Program-made: the position numbers and the translations under genes
Part shown: positions 17,661-25,028 of the stretch, in pieces
Layout of the letters: the number at the start of each line of letters is the position of its first letter
Numbering within the stretch: position 1 is the first letter of the stretch
NCBI RefSeq assembly: GCF_049532965.1
Contig: NZ_CP186694.1
Coordinates: 186,001-250,000, forward strand
Direction of reading: 5' to 3'
Length of the DNA stretch: 64,000 nt
From: Roseateles sp049532965
Lineage (GTDB): Bacteria; Pseudomonadota; Gammaproteobacteria; Burkholderiales; Burkholderiaceae_C
Notes under the pieces: model-generated
Database searches by the model: none
What the model saw: the letters and a program-made list of their open reading frames with translations, nothing else
What the model was told of the DNA's origin: nothing

Positions 17661-17750
17661 GACAGCCGCGGAAGCCGGTCCCCCTTGGAGCGAATTCCGA
17701 GCTGCGCGCAGGAGTCTGAGCGGAAAGGGGGACCGGCTTCCGCGGCTGTC
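17661..17750. repeat. 26-bp perfect inverted repeat between convergent genes
   Basis: The left arm 17661-17686 (GACAGCCGCGGAAGCCGGTC plus CCCCTT) is the exact reverse complement of the right arm 17725-17750. The spacer is 38 bp. It lies between the ends of the IclR gene (+) and the TPR-GNAT gene (-). There is no flanking T-tract, so it is not a classical intrinsic terminator, although the RNA hairpin would be very stable. It could be a mobile palindromic repeat element or a bidirectional transcription barrier. Confidence 0.8.
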
Positions 17751-17753
17751 CGC

Positions 17754-18860
17754 TCAACCCTCCGCAGTCCCGGAGGGCACCAGCGAATACATATGCGCAT
17801 CCTGCACCTCCCCCCGCACGCGCACGCGCCGCCGGAGCACGCCTTCGTAATGAGCGCCGGCCTTGACTGCCACTGCCCGGCTGGCTTCATTGCCGATGGA
17901 GACCACGATCTCCACGCGTTGGATCTCGAGCTGTTCGAAGGCGAAGCGGCTCAGCGCCCGGACGGCCGCGAGGGCGATGCCGCGACCCTGGCGGGAGGCG
18001 CGCACCCAGTAGCCGAGGTTGCAGAGCGGGTGAACGGAGTTGAAGTGGTTGAGCGCGCACCCGCCGACGAAGACGCCGGTGTCTTGCTCGAAGATGCCGA
18101 GGTCGTACGAGGTGCCGGCGGCGAGGTTCTGCGCGGTGCGTGCGAACCAGGCGGTCGCTTCCTCGGCGGAGTAGTTGGCGTGAGCGAAGCCCAGCCAGCG
18201 CCCGACGGTGGCTGCTGATTCGCGCGCGGCCTGGACGAAGGCGGGCAGGTCCTCGGGGCGGTAGGGCCGGAAGACGAGGCCGCCTTCGTGCAGGGGCTGG
18301 AAGGCTGGGCGTGCGGGCTGACCGTCGTCCCAGACTTCGGTGGCGAGTTGCTTTGCGCAGGCCAGCATCGAACGGTTGTAGCGCGACAGCCGCGGCGCCA
18401 GTGCCGCGAGTGCGAGACCGGCGGCCTCGTTGCCGCGGCCTTGCGCGGCGTAGGTCAGCGCGAGGATGGCACGTGCTTCGTCGTGCAACGGGCGGTCGTT
18501 GCCGGGTTGCATGTGGTGCGAGAGTTCATCCACCAGCAGCGCTTCGCTTTCCTCCAACCGCTGGAGCCACCGCAGCGTGCTGGCGAGCTGGATCACGGCG
18601 CGCGTGCGGCGGTAGGGATCGAGCTGACCCGAGGCCAGCGCGGCGCGATAGAGCGGCTCGGCCGCCGCTTCCAGACCGGCGGCGTCGCGGGCGCAAGCGC
18701 GCTCGAAGAGGGCGCGGCCGTCGTCGGGCGGCCGCTCGGCGGACAGGGCGTCGATCTCGGCCACCAGCTGGTCGCCGGCCATGTCGCCGGCGCGGCGCCA
18801 GACATCATCGATGCGCAAGGTCCAGTCGTCGTGGAGCGGGGTGGGAGCGGGCGTGGTCAT
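17754..18860 (-). CDS. TPR-domain / GNAT N-acetyltransferase fusion
   Basis: The protein has 368 residues. Residues 1-180 form a helical tetratricopeptide-like region (ALFERACARDAAGLEAAAEP, LEESEALLVDELSHH, AILALTYAAQGRGNEAAGLA). From residue 190 there is a RimJ/RimL-type GNAT domain: LVFRPYRPEDLPAFVQAA, then GYWVRASRQGRGIALAAVRA for acetyl-CoA binding, then EIVVSIGNEASRAVAVKAG. It would acetylate an amine on a protein N-terminus or small molecule, with the TPR half choosing the partner. It starts 9 bp after the Nramp stop, so it is the last gene of that operon. Confidence 0.85.
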   Translation of the reverse strand: MTTPAPTPLHDDWTLRIDDVWRRAGDMAGDQLVAEIDALSAERPPDDGRALFERACARDAAGLEAAAEPLYRAALASGQLDPYRRTRAVIQLASTLRWLQRLEESEALLVDELSHHMQPGNDRPLHDEARAILALTYAAQGRGNEAAGLALAALAPRLSRYNRSMLACAKQLATEVWDDGQPARPAFQPLHEGGLVFRPYRPEDLPAFVQAARESAATVGRWLGFAHANYSAEEATAWFARTAQNLAAGTSYDLGIFEQDTGVFVGGCALNHFNSVHPLCNLGYWVRASRQGRGIALAAVRALSRFAFEQLEIQRVEIVVSIGNEASRAVAVKAGAHYEGVLRRRVRVRGEVQDAHMYSLVPSGTAEG

Positions 18861-18869
18861 CGGGCCAGT

Positions 18870-20246
18870 CTATCGGCCGCCCATGACCGTGTCGGAAGTC
18901 TGCAGGACGATCATCGTGACCGTGGCCAACGCCATGGCCGCCGTGGCGAGCCAGCCCAGCAGGCGCCACACCGGTGGCATGCACAGCTCGCCGACGATCT
19001 TCGGATGCGAGGCCGCGATCATCACCGCGACCATGATCGGCACCGAGATCACCGCATTCACGACTGCGGACCAGAACAGCGCCTTCATCGGATTGATGCC
19101 GGAGAGGCTCAGCGCCAGGCCGATCAACATGGCGCCGGACAGGATCGCGTAGAACGCCTTGGCGTCCCCGGGCGGGCGGTCGAGCCCGCGCCGTACGCCG
19201 GCCAGCGTGGCCACCGCATAGGCGGCCGAGCCTGCCAGCACCGGCAGCGCGAGGAAGCCGGTGCCGATGATGCCGGCGGCGAACAGCAGGAACGCGAAGT
19301 CGCCTGCCACCGGCTGCAGCGCCCGGGCGGCCTGCGCGCTCGTGTCGATGTCCCGCACCCCGTTGGCATGCAGCGCCGCGGCGGTCGCGACGATCATGAA
19401 GAACGCAATGCCGTTGGAGAAGCCCATCCCCACCAGCGTGTCGATGCGCAGCCGGCGGAACTGATGGGCCGCCTGCTCGGGCGCGACGGCGAGCGGGCGG
19501 TCCGCGTCGATGCGGCGGATTTCCTCGGCTTCCTGATTCGCCTGCCAGAAGAAGAGGTACGGGCTGATCGTCGTGCCCAGGATGGCCACGACGGTGGTGG
19601 CGTAGTCGCGGTCCCAATGCATCGACGGCAGCACCAGCGACTTCAACGCCAGCGTCCAGTCCGCCCGCGCGGCGAAGCCGACACCGACATACGCGATCAG
19701 CGAGAGCGTCAGCCACTTCAGCACGCGCACGTAGCGCTCGTAGGGCAACCAGATCTGCAGCAGCAGCGAGACCAGCGCCATGACCACGACGTAGACGCTG
19801 GAGGGCCCGCCGATCGCCAGATGCAGCGCATCTCCCATCGCACTGAGGTCGGCGCCCAGGTTGATGACATTGGCAACGACCAGCAGGGCGACCAGTCCCA
19901 TCACCACCCATCGCGGACAGAGCTTCGCGAAGGTCTCGGTCAGCCCCTTGCCGGTGATGCGGCCGATGCGCGCGCTGGCGAGCTGGATGCCGACCATCAA
20001 CGGAAACGTGACCAGCACCGTCCAACCCACCGCATAGCCGTACTGCGCGCCGGCTTGCGAGTAGGTCGCGATGCCGCTGGGGTCGTCGTCGGCCGCGCCG
20101 GTGATCAGTCCGGGCCCGAGCGTGGACCACCAGGGCTTGCCCGCCCGCGTCCGGGTGCCGTCCGGCGAGTCGGCGGGTGCGCTGGCGGCCTCCCGCGACG
20201 GCGTGGACGCCACGGCCTTCGGCAGGGAAGGGTCGTCATGCACCAC
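18870..20246 (-). CDS. Divergent Nramp-family divalent cation transporter
   Basis: The protein has 458 residues and about 11 predicted membrane helices. The first-helix metal motif reads AADDDPSGIATYSQAGA, with DPSG in place of the canonical DPGN. The sixth-helix region reads GTTISPYLFFWQANQEAEE, where typical Nramps have an MPH motif. It is an Nramp homologue by fold but lies outside the Mn/Fe importer core, so substrate (Mg, another divalent ion, or other) is open. The GTG at 20246 overlaps the isochorismatase stop by 11 bp, with GGAGG 5 nt upstream, indicating coupled expression. Confidence 0.88.
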   Translation of the reverse strand: MVHDDPSLPKAVASTPSREAASAPADSPDGTRTRAGKPWWSTLGPGLITGAADDDPSGIATYSQAGAQYGYAVGWTVLVTFPLMVGIQLASARIGRITGKGLTETFAKLCPRWVVMGLVALLVVANVINLGADLSAMGDALHLAIGGPSSVYVVVMALVSLLLQIWLPYERYVRVLKWLTLSLIAYVGVGFAARADWTLALKSLVLPSMHWDRDYATTVVAILGTTISPYLFFWQANQEAEEIRRIDADRPLAVAPEQAAHQFRRLRIDTLVGMGFSNGIAFFMIVATAAALHANGVRDIDTSAQAARALQPVAGDFAFLLFAAGIIGTGFLALPVLAGSAAYAVATLAGVRRGLDRPPGDAKAFYAILSGAMLIGLALSLSGINPMKALFWSAVVNAVISVPIMVAVMIAASHPKIVGELCMPPVWRLLGWLATAAMALATVTMIVLQTSDTVMGGR

Positions 20247-20796
20247 GCCGGCCTCCCGTGCTCGGGGAGATGCGGGCCTTGAGCGTCAGCGCGATCCAGT
20301 CGAGCGCATCGCGCTTGCGCTCCTCGGATTCGGCGGCGGTGCAGTCCTCAGGCACCCAGACGCGATAGCCCCGCACGTAGGCATCCATGGCCGTGCATTT
20401 GACGCAGAAGTCGGCGGCCAGGCCGGTGATCGCGAGTTCCCGGGCACCGAGCTGCTCGAGCAGCAGCTGGAGCGGCGTCGCGTAGAAGCCGGAGTGGCGC
20501 GGCTTCAGCACCATCAGGTCATCGTCGTCCGGAGCGAGCAGCCGGGCAAGCGTCCGCGCGGGGCCTCGGGCACGGCGGCATTCGGTGAGCAGCTTGTGGA
20601 AGTTGGAGCGCCATTGGCCGAAGTTGTCGTTGACGTAGATGGTGCTCCAGCCCTCCCGCCGATAGCGGCGCTTGAGCGCGGCGGTCGCGGTGGCCGCCTC
20701 GATCGCCGCCGGGGCGAGGTCCTCGGCGCCGTCGAACTGCATCGGGTTGATGAAGTCGACGAGCAGGAGGACCTTGCGTGAGGTGGCGGTCTTCAC
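20236..20796 (-). CDS. Isochorismatase-family cysteine hydrolase
   Basis: The protein has 186 residues from the GTG at 20796. The cysteine-hydrolase triad is visible: Asp14 in VLLLVDFINP, Lys in MVLKPRHSGFYAT, and Cys in TGLAADFCVKCTAMDAYVRG. Such enzymes hydrolyse amides or vinyl ethers (nicotinamidase, isochorismatase, related amidases). The substrate is unknown. The GTG overlaps the stop of a 23-codon upstream ORF in another frame (GTGA), so translation is probably coupled. The frame itself is open much further upstream but is not protein-like there. It is cotranscribed with the Nramp gene. Confidence 0.85.
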   Translation of the reverse strand: MKTATSRKVLLLVDFINPMQFDGAEDLAPAAIEAATATAALKRRYRREGWSTIYVNDNFGQWRSNFHKLLTECRRARGPARTLARLLAPDDDDLMVLKPRHSGFYATPLQLLLEQLGARELAITGLAADFCVKCTAMDAYVRGYRVWVPEDCTAAESEERKRDALDWIALTLKARISPSTGGRRGA

Positions 20797-20864
20797 CGGG
20801 GTGCCGGGCCACCGGAGGCCACGCAGCCGCAGTGCAGCGTTGTCGAGCGGGTGAGTCGTTCCAT
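20793..20864 (-). CDS. Putative 23-residue leader peptide
   Basis: A short ORF (MERLTRSTTLHCGCVASG...) has the best ribosome-binding site in this stretch, AAGGAG 6 nt before its ATG. Its TGA stop overlaps the GTG start of the isochorismatase gene (GTGA), which itself has no visible Shine-Dalgarno sequence. This suggests a coupling leader. The alternative is a frameshifted remnant of a longer N-terminus. No run of codons for one amino acid suggests attenuation. Confidence 0.4.
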   Translation of the reverse strand: MERLTRSTTLHCGCVASGGPAPR

Positions 20865-21002
20865 GCCGGACTCCTTCGTTGGCGAAGGACAGGCAAGTGG
20901 AATGCCCGAGTGCCTCGAGCAAGGATCGAAAGAAGGATTGAAAGAAGAAACGAGAGAAGGATCGGGAGAAAGGCGGGCCCGATGTCCGGGCACCGCCGTG
21001 TC

Positions 21003-21227
21003 TCAAGGACGCTCGTCGTCATCGCGGGCTGCTAGCAGCCGGGCGCAGGTCCGGACCACGAGCCAGACCGCGCAGACCGCGAAGAACGACAGCAGGTGAA
21101 TCAGGCCCGTGAGCCAGAAGTCGGGCCAGTCCTTACCCCAGCCGCCGCCGTAGCGATGGAGGATCTGCGTCGCCAGGATGACGCTGAGGGTCCAAAGCCA
21201 CCAGGGTGGGCCGCGGCGTACTGCCAC
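21003..21227 (-). CDS. Small two-helix membrane protein, possible bacteriocin immunity protein
   Basis: The protein has 74 residues with two likely transmembrane segments (PPWWLWTLSVILATQIL and TGLIHLLSFFAVCAVWLVV) and a charged C-terminus (RDDDERP). The GTG start has GGAG 8 nt upstream and lies 16 bp after the stop of the double-glycine-leader gene, so the two are cotranscribed. Small membrane proteins directly downstream of class II bacteriocins are often immunity proteins. That is the basis of this suggestion, because I recognise no family. Confidence 0.6.
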   Translation of the reverse strand: MAVRRGPPWWLWTLSVILATQILHRYGGGWGKDWPDFWLTGLIHLLSFFAVCAVWLVVRTCARLLAARDDDERP

Positions 21228-21243
21228 GCGCTGTCTCCGAGGG

Positions 21244-21549
21244 TCATTGGTCCGCCATCCGCCGGACTTCGGAGCGATGGTTGCCTGCGGCGGCCAGCGC
21301 GGAGGTGATGAAGCCGACCTGGGACCCGCGCACGGTCATCGCGATGAGGGCCATGCCGCCCGTCGAGCCCTGGATGGCTCCGAAGGCCACGCCGCCCGCA
21401 CCGGCCCACAGCGCGCCCTGGAGGCTGCTGCCGCTGGCGAGGGCCGCCCCGGCTGCGGCGACACCTCCGACGACGCCCCCGACGACGGCGCCCGCCGGAC
21501 CGAATCCACCATGCACCTGATCGACTTCTTGTTCAGTGAGAACTTGCAT
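21244..21549 (-). CDS. Double-glycine-leader bacteriocin-like precursor
   Basis: The protein has 101 residues. The N-terminus MQVLTEQEVDQVHGG matches the double-glycine leader consensus (hydrophobic/acidic pattern ending in GG) cleaved by C39-peptidase ABC exporters. The predicted mature part, starting FGPAGAVVGG, is Gly/Ala-rich and hydrophobic with AxxxG/GxxxG-like spacing (GVVGGVAAAGAALASG), as in class IIb bacteriocins and microcin-V-like peptides. GAGG lies 7 nt before the ATG. No peptidase/ABC exporter gene is in the window, so export would need one elsewhere. Confidence 0.7.
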   Translation of the reverse strand: MQVLTEQEVDQVHGGFGPAGAVVGGVVGGVAAAGAALASGSSLQGALWAGAGGVAFGAIQGSTGGMALIAMTVRGSQVGFITSALAAAGNHRSEVRRMADQ

Positions 21550-21769
21550 CCGTATACCTCGATGAGTTGAAGGTCAGAAAAGGAAAACCTCCGACATCCG
21601 CCGAACCGTGAAACCCGGGTTGCACGTATCAGCTAACGCGGAGGCCTTCATCCTCAATCGAGGTCATGAACTCAACAATTGCACGCGCTGGTGGACCTTC
21701 GCCTCATCCAAGGCATGGGTTCTGACGCCTTCCACCCCAACAAGTAGGCCAGGGGACGAGGCACGCGTG

Positions 21770-22465
21770 TCAGAGCAGCGGCCTGAGCACCTTCCACACG
21801 TTGTCGAGCATCACCGGGTGGGCTTTGGCGAGCGGATGAATCCGATCCCCCTGAAACCACTCGATGGCATCGGCGCGGTCCGCCACGCCGGCGAGCAGGA
21901 AGGGCTGCAGCGGCACCTTCTCTTCCTGGGCGACGGTCTTGAAGCTGTTCTCGAAGTCGCGCGCGTAGCTGGCGCCCATGTTGGGCGGGATCTGCATGCC
22001 GACGAGCATCACCTTGGCGCCCGCGTCCTTGCCGGCCTGGATCATCGCCTTGAGGTTTTCGCGGGTCATCTTGAGCGGTAGCCCGCGCAGCGCATCGTTG
22101 CCGCCGAGCTCGATGATGAGGTGGGTCGGTCGATGCTGCCTGAGCAGCGCCGGCAAGCGGGAGCGGCCGCCGGAGGTGGTGTCGCCGCTGATGCTGGCGT
22201 TGATCACCTCCGCGCCGAGCTGCTGCGTTTTCAGGCGTTGCTCCAGCAAGGCGACCCAGCCGCTGCCGCGGGCGAGCCCGTACTCGGCCGACAGGCTGTC
22301 GCCGAGCACCAGGATCCGGCGCGGTGCCTTCGCGGGCGCGGCGCTCCCTTCGGTGCGGCCTTGCGCCGCGGCAGGTCCGGCCAGGGTCCCCGCCGCGGCG
22401 AGGGTCACGACACAGGCGCTACAGTGCAACATCCATTCACGGCGGCGCATCTGCGGTTGATTCAT
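21770..22465 (-). CDS. tesA: Arylesterase / lysophospholipase L1 (TesA-like)
   Basis: The protein has 231 residues. A signal peptide is followed by an SGNH hydrolase with all four blocks: ILVLGDSLSAEYG (Ser), ASISGDTTSGG (Gly), LIIELGGNDALRG (Asn) and DRIHPLAKAHP (Asp/His). It matches periplasmic TesA-type multifunctional esterases. It is divergent from the YbbA-like ATPase gene, as in E. coli. The annotated ATG overlaps that gene's ATG. The internal Met codons at 22450 or 22432 would open a small gap and keep the hydrophobic signal segment. Confidence 0.93.
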   Translation of the reverse strand: MNQPQMRRREWMLHCSACVVTLAAAGTLAGPAAAQGRTEGSAAPAKAPRRILVLGDSLSAEYGLARGSGWVALLEQRLKTQQLGAEVINASISGDTTSGGRSRLPALLRQHRPTHLIIELGGNDALRGLPLKMTRENLKAMIQAGKDAGAKVMLVGMQIPPNMGASYARDFENSFKTVAQEEKVPLQPFLLAGVADRADAIEWFQGDRIHPLAKAHPVMLDNVWKVLRPLL

Positions 22466-23159
22466 GGTTCAGCACATCCTCGAAGTCGATCACGTCAGCA
22501 AGTCGGTCCAGGACGCCGACGGCGTGCTGACCATTCTGCATGACATCAATTTCCAGCTGCAGGCCCGGGAATCGGTGGCCATCGTCGGCGCGTCGGGCTC
22601 GGGAAAGAGCACCTTGCTGTCGATCCTCGCGGGCCTGGACACGCCGACCGAGGGCACCGTGCGACTGCGCGGGCAGGACATGTTCGCGCTCGACGAGGAT
22701 GGCCGCGCCGCGCTGCGGGGCGCGCATCTGGGATTCGTGTTCCAGAGCTTCCAGTTGCTCGCGCACCTGACGGCACTCGAGAACGTGATGCTCCCGCTGG
22801 AACTGCGCGGCGAGCGCGATGCCCGGGCGCAGGCGAAGCAGATGCTCGAGCGCGTGGGGTTGGGGCAGCGCCTGTCGCACTATCCGCGCGTGTTGTCGGG
22901 CGGCGAGCAGCAGCGCGTGGCGCTGGCCCGCGCGTTCGTGCAGCAGCCCGCGTTGCTGCTGGCGGACGAGCCGACCGGCAGCCTGGACTACGCGACCGGC
23001 GAGCAGGTGATGGCCTTGATGTTCGAGCTCAACCGGGAGCTGGGAACGACGCTGGTGATGGTCACCCACGACAACAGCATCGCCGCGCGTTGCGAGCGGC
23101 AGCTGAAGATCTCGGCGGGGCACCTGCAGGACATCACGATGGCCGACCTGCCGGCCTGA
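22464..23159 (+). CDS. ybbA: ABC transporter ATP-binding protein (YbbA/LolD-like)
   Basis: The protein has 231 residues. Walker A is GASGSGKSTLLS, the signature is LSGGEQQRVALARAF, and Walker B runs into LLLADEPTGSLD. The position divergent from tesA is that of ybbA, whose product pairs with a MacB-type permease (YbbP) in the inner membrane. No permease gene follows here. The next gene is a convergent DUF2062 protein, so the partner must be encoded elsewhere. The start codons of ybbA and tesA overlap (CATG). Confidence 0.92.
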   Translation: MVQHILEVDHVSKSVQDADGVLTILHDINFQLQARESVAIVGASGSGKSTLLSILAGLDTPTEGTVRLRGQDMFALDEDGRAALRGAHLGFVFQSFQLLAHLTALENVMLPLELRGERDARAQAKQMLERVGLGQRLSHYPRVLSGGEQQRVALARAFVQQPALLLADEPTGSLDYATGEQVMALMFELNRELGTTLVMVTHDNSIAARCERQLKISAGHLQDITMADLPA

Positions 23160-23165
23160 GGGCCC

Positions 23166-23726
23166 TCAGATCCGGAGCGCGCGCTCGCGCAACCGCCGGC
23201 GGCGCTCGAAGCGGATCACCGCCCACCACCCGATGTAGACCACCAGGTAAAGGCACAAGCCCAGCAGCGCGCCTGCCAGTGGCAGGCCGGCGAGCAGTGG
23301 GGCGCCGAGCTCCGACAGCCATTGGCTCACCGCCGGCCACCAGCTTGCCGGCTCGCTCCAATTGAGCGCCAGCTCTCTTGGCGCGGAGATGGGTCCGTGA
23401 ATGCCCAGCACCTGACGGCCCAGGAAGATCGCCAGCGTCCAGATCGGCACCAGCGTCAGCGGATTCGTCAGCCAGGTCGCGGCGATGGCGGCGGCGACGT
23501 TGGCGCGGCACGCGATCGCGACGACCGCGGCCAGCAGCATCTGCGTCGGCAGCGGGATCACGCCCACCGCCAGGCCCAGCGCCGCGCCGAGCGCCACGCG
23601 CCGCCGGTGCGCCACCCACAGCCACGGACGCTCCCGCAGGTAATGCCCGAGCCACTTCAGCCCCTTCGTCTGTTCGAGCGATTCGGGCGAGGGCAGCAGG
23701 CGGCGGGCGAGTCGGGAAGCCGTCAT
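23166..23726 (-). CDS. DUF2062 membrane protein
   Basis: The protein has 186 residues. The conserved DUF2062 core includes RRRVALGAALGLAVGVIPLP and ANVAAAIAATWLTNPLTLVP, with about three to four membrane helices and a basic C-terminus. Function is unknown. Related proteins are often encoded near exporters or glycosyltransferases. It converges on ybbA with a 6-bp gap, so the two genes share a terminal region. Confidence 0.88.
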   Translation of the reverse strand: MTASRLARRLLPSPESLEQTKGLKWLGHYLRERPWLWVAHRRRVALGAALGLAVGVIPLPTQMLLAAVVAIACRANVAAAIAATWLTNPLTLVPIWTLAIFLGRQVLGIHGPISAPRELALNWSEPASWWPAVSQWLSELGAPLLAGLPLAGALLGLCLYLVVYIGWWAVIRFERRRRLRERALRI

Positions 23727-23772
23727 GAGGGGGTCAGGTGGGGCGCCAGGGCCGGATTGGAAGGGGCATGTG

Positions 23773-23809
23773 AAAAGCCCGCGCGGCTGACAGGCAGCGG
23801 CGCGGGCTT
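23773..23809 (-). terminator. Intrinsic terminator of the ppiC-type gene
   Basis: Reading leftward, a 10-bp stem AAGCCCGCGC (23800-23809 pairing with 23775-23784) with a 15-nt loop is followed by a run of T residues (complement of 23773-23776). It lies 22 bp past the stop of the peptidylprolyl isomerase gene. Confidence 0.8.
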
Positions 23810-23831
23810 CGGACGGTTCAACCGAACAGGA

Positions 23832-24629
23832 TCAGTTCGTGCTGAACTTGTGGTCCGTCTTCGCCTTGGCGCGCAGCTCTTCCTGGAACTGCATGACCTT
23901 TTGCTGCTGCATGCGCTGGACGATCTGGCTCTTGACGTCTTCGAAGGCCGGGAACTGCGCCTGACGGGTTTCCTCGAGCTTGATGATGTGGAAGCCGAAT
24001 TGCGACTTCACCGGCTCCTGCGTCATCTCGCCGGCCTTGAGCTTGGCCATGGCGGCGCTGAACTCGGGCACGTAGGCATCCGGCGCGGACCAGCCCAGGT
24101 CGCCGCCGTTCTGGGCGGAGCCGGTGTCCTTGGAGTTCTTCGTCGCGAGGTCCTCGAACTTGGCGCCGCCGTTGAGCTGCTTGATCAGCGCCTTGGCGTC
24201 GTCTTCCTTCTCGACCAGGATGTGACGGGCGTGGTATTCGGTGCCGGTGGCCTGCGCCTTGAACTTGTCGTACTCGGCCTTGGCGTCGGCGTCGGTGACC
24301 GGGTTCTTCTTTTGGTAGTCGCTGAACAGCTCGCGGATCAGCACGGACTGGCGCGCCAGTTCCATCTGGTTCTTGTAGTCCTCGGTCTTGTTCAGGCCGC
24401 GCTTCTCGGCTTCCTGCAGGAAGATCTCGCGGATGACGACTTCGTCCTTGACCTTGGCTTCCATCTCCGGGCTACGCGCCTGGCCGGTCTTCGTCATCTG
24501 GTTGATCAGGATATCGGCGCGGGCCTTCGGCACCGGCTTGCCGTTCACGATCGCGATGTTCTGAGCCATGGCCGGCAGGGACACGGCGCCGATGACCGCC
24601 ACGGTGGCGGCAAGCACAAACTTCTTCAT
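23832..24629 (-). CDS. Periplasmic parvulin-type peptidylprolyl isomerase
   Basis: The protein has 265 residues. The signal peptide MKKFVLAATVAVIGAVSLP ends at AMA. A SurA_N-like helical region is followed by a PpiC rotamase domain at about residues 130-225 (ARHILVEKEDDAKALIKQL, GGDLGWSAPDAYVPEFSAAM, KSQFGFHIIKLEE). It catalyses cis-trans isomerisation of prolyl bonds during periplasmic folding. It stands alone between its terminator and the bolA-like gene, with 69 bp upstream. Confidence 0.94.
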   Translation of the reverse strand: MKKFVLAATVAVIGAVSLPAMAQNIAIVNGKPVPKARADILINQMTKTGQARSPEMEAKVKDEVVIREIFLQEAEKRGLNKTEDYKNQMELARQSVLIRELFSDYQKKNPVTDADAKAEYDKFKAQATGTEYHARHILVEKEDDAKALIKQLNGGAKFEDLATKNSKDTGSAQNGGDLGWSAPDAYVPEFSAAMAKLKAGEMTQEPVKSQFGFHIIKLEETRQAQFPAFEDVKSQIVQRMQQQKVMQFQEELRAKAKTDHKFSTN

Positions 24630-24698
24630 GATGGGTAAAGGGCCTTTCGACTCCCGGATGAGCGCGAACGCTCCAAAACAAAGCGCCGGCAGGCGGCG

Positions 24699-25028
24699 CT
24701 ACTGAGGACCTGGTTTCTGCTGTTCGTCGGGCGCGCGAGCATCGATGGCCAGCGCGTGAATGCCCTTCTGCATCAGATCGGCCAAGGCATCATATACGAG
24801 CCGATGTCGCGCCACCCTGGGTAAACCGGCAAAGCGCGGGCTCGTGATTTCGAGGTAATAGTGGCCGCCTTCGCGGGCTCCGGCATGACCGGCATGGTGC
24901 GCGCTGTCGTCGCGCAGGCGCAGGGACACCGGCTGCAGCGCCGCCCGGAGCCGGGCCTCGATGTCGGCCGAGGGCGTCGCCGCCGGATTGGCGCCGCCGC
25001 CAGGGGCGGGAATGCGCGGATCGCTCAC
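24699..25028 (-). CDS. BolA family protein
   Basis: The protein has 109 residues. After a variable Pro/Ala-rich N-terminus the BolA fold begins (DIEARLRAALQPVSLRLRDD), with the family segment GGHYYLEITSPRFAGLPRVA and ending LMQKGIHALAIDA. BolA proteins partner with monothiol glutaredoxins in Fe-S handling and stress responses. The GTG at 25028 overlaps the TGA of yciB (GTGA), so translation is coupled. Confidence 0.92.
   Translation of the reverse strand: MSDPRIPAPGGGANPAATPSADIEARLRAALQPVSLRLRDDSAHHAGHAGAREGGHYYLEITSPRFAGLPRVARHRLVYDALADLMQKGIHALAIDARAPDEQQKPGPQ

Noticed and set aside
20797..21006. Extended N-terminus of the isochorismatase gene (Phe/Ser/Arg-rich frame)
   Set aside because: The translation is a shadow of a purine-rich tract and lies before the family's normal first strand.
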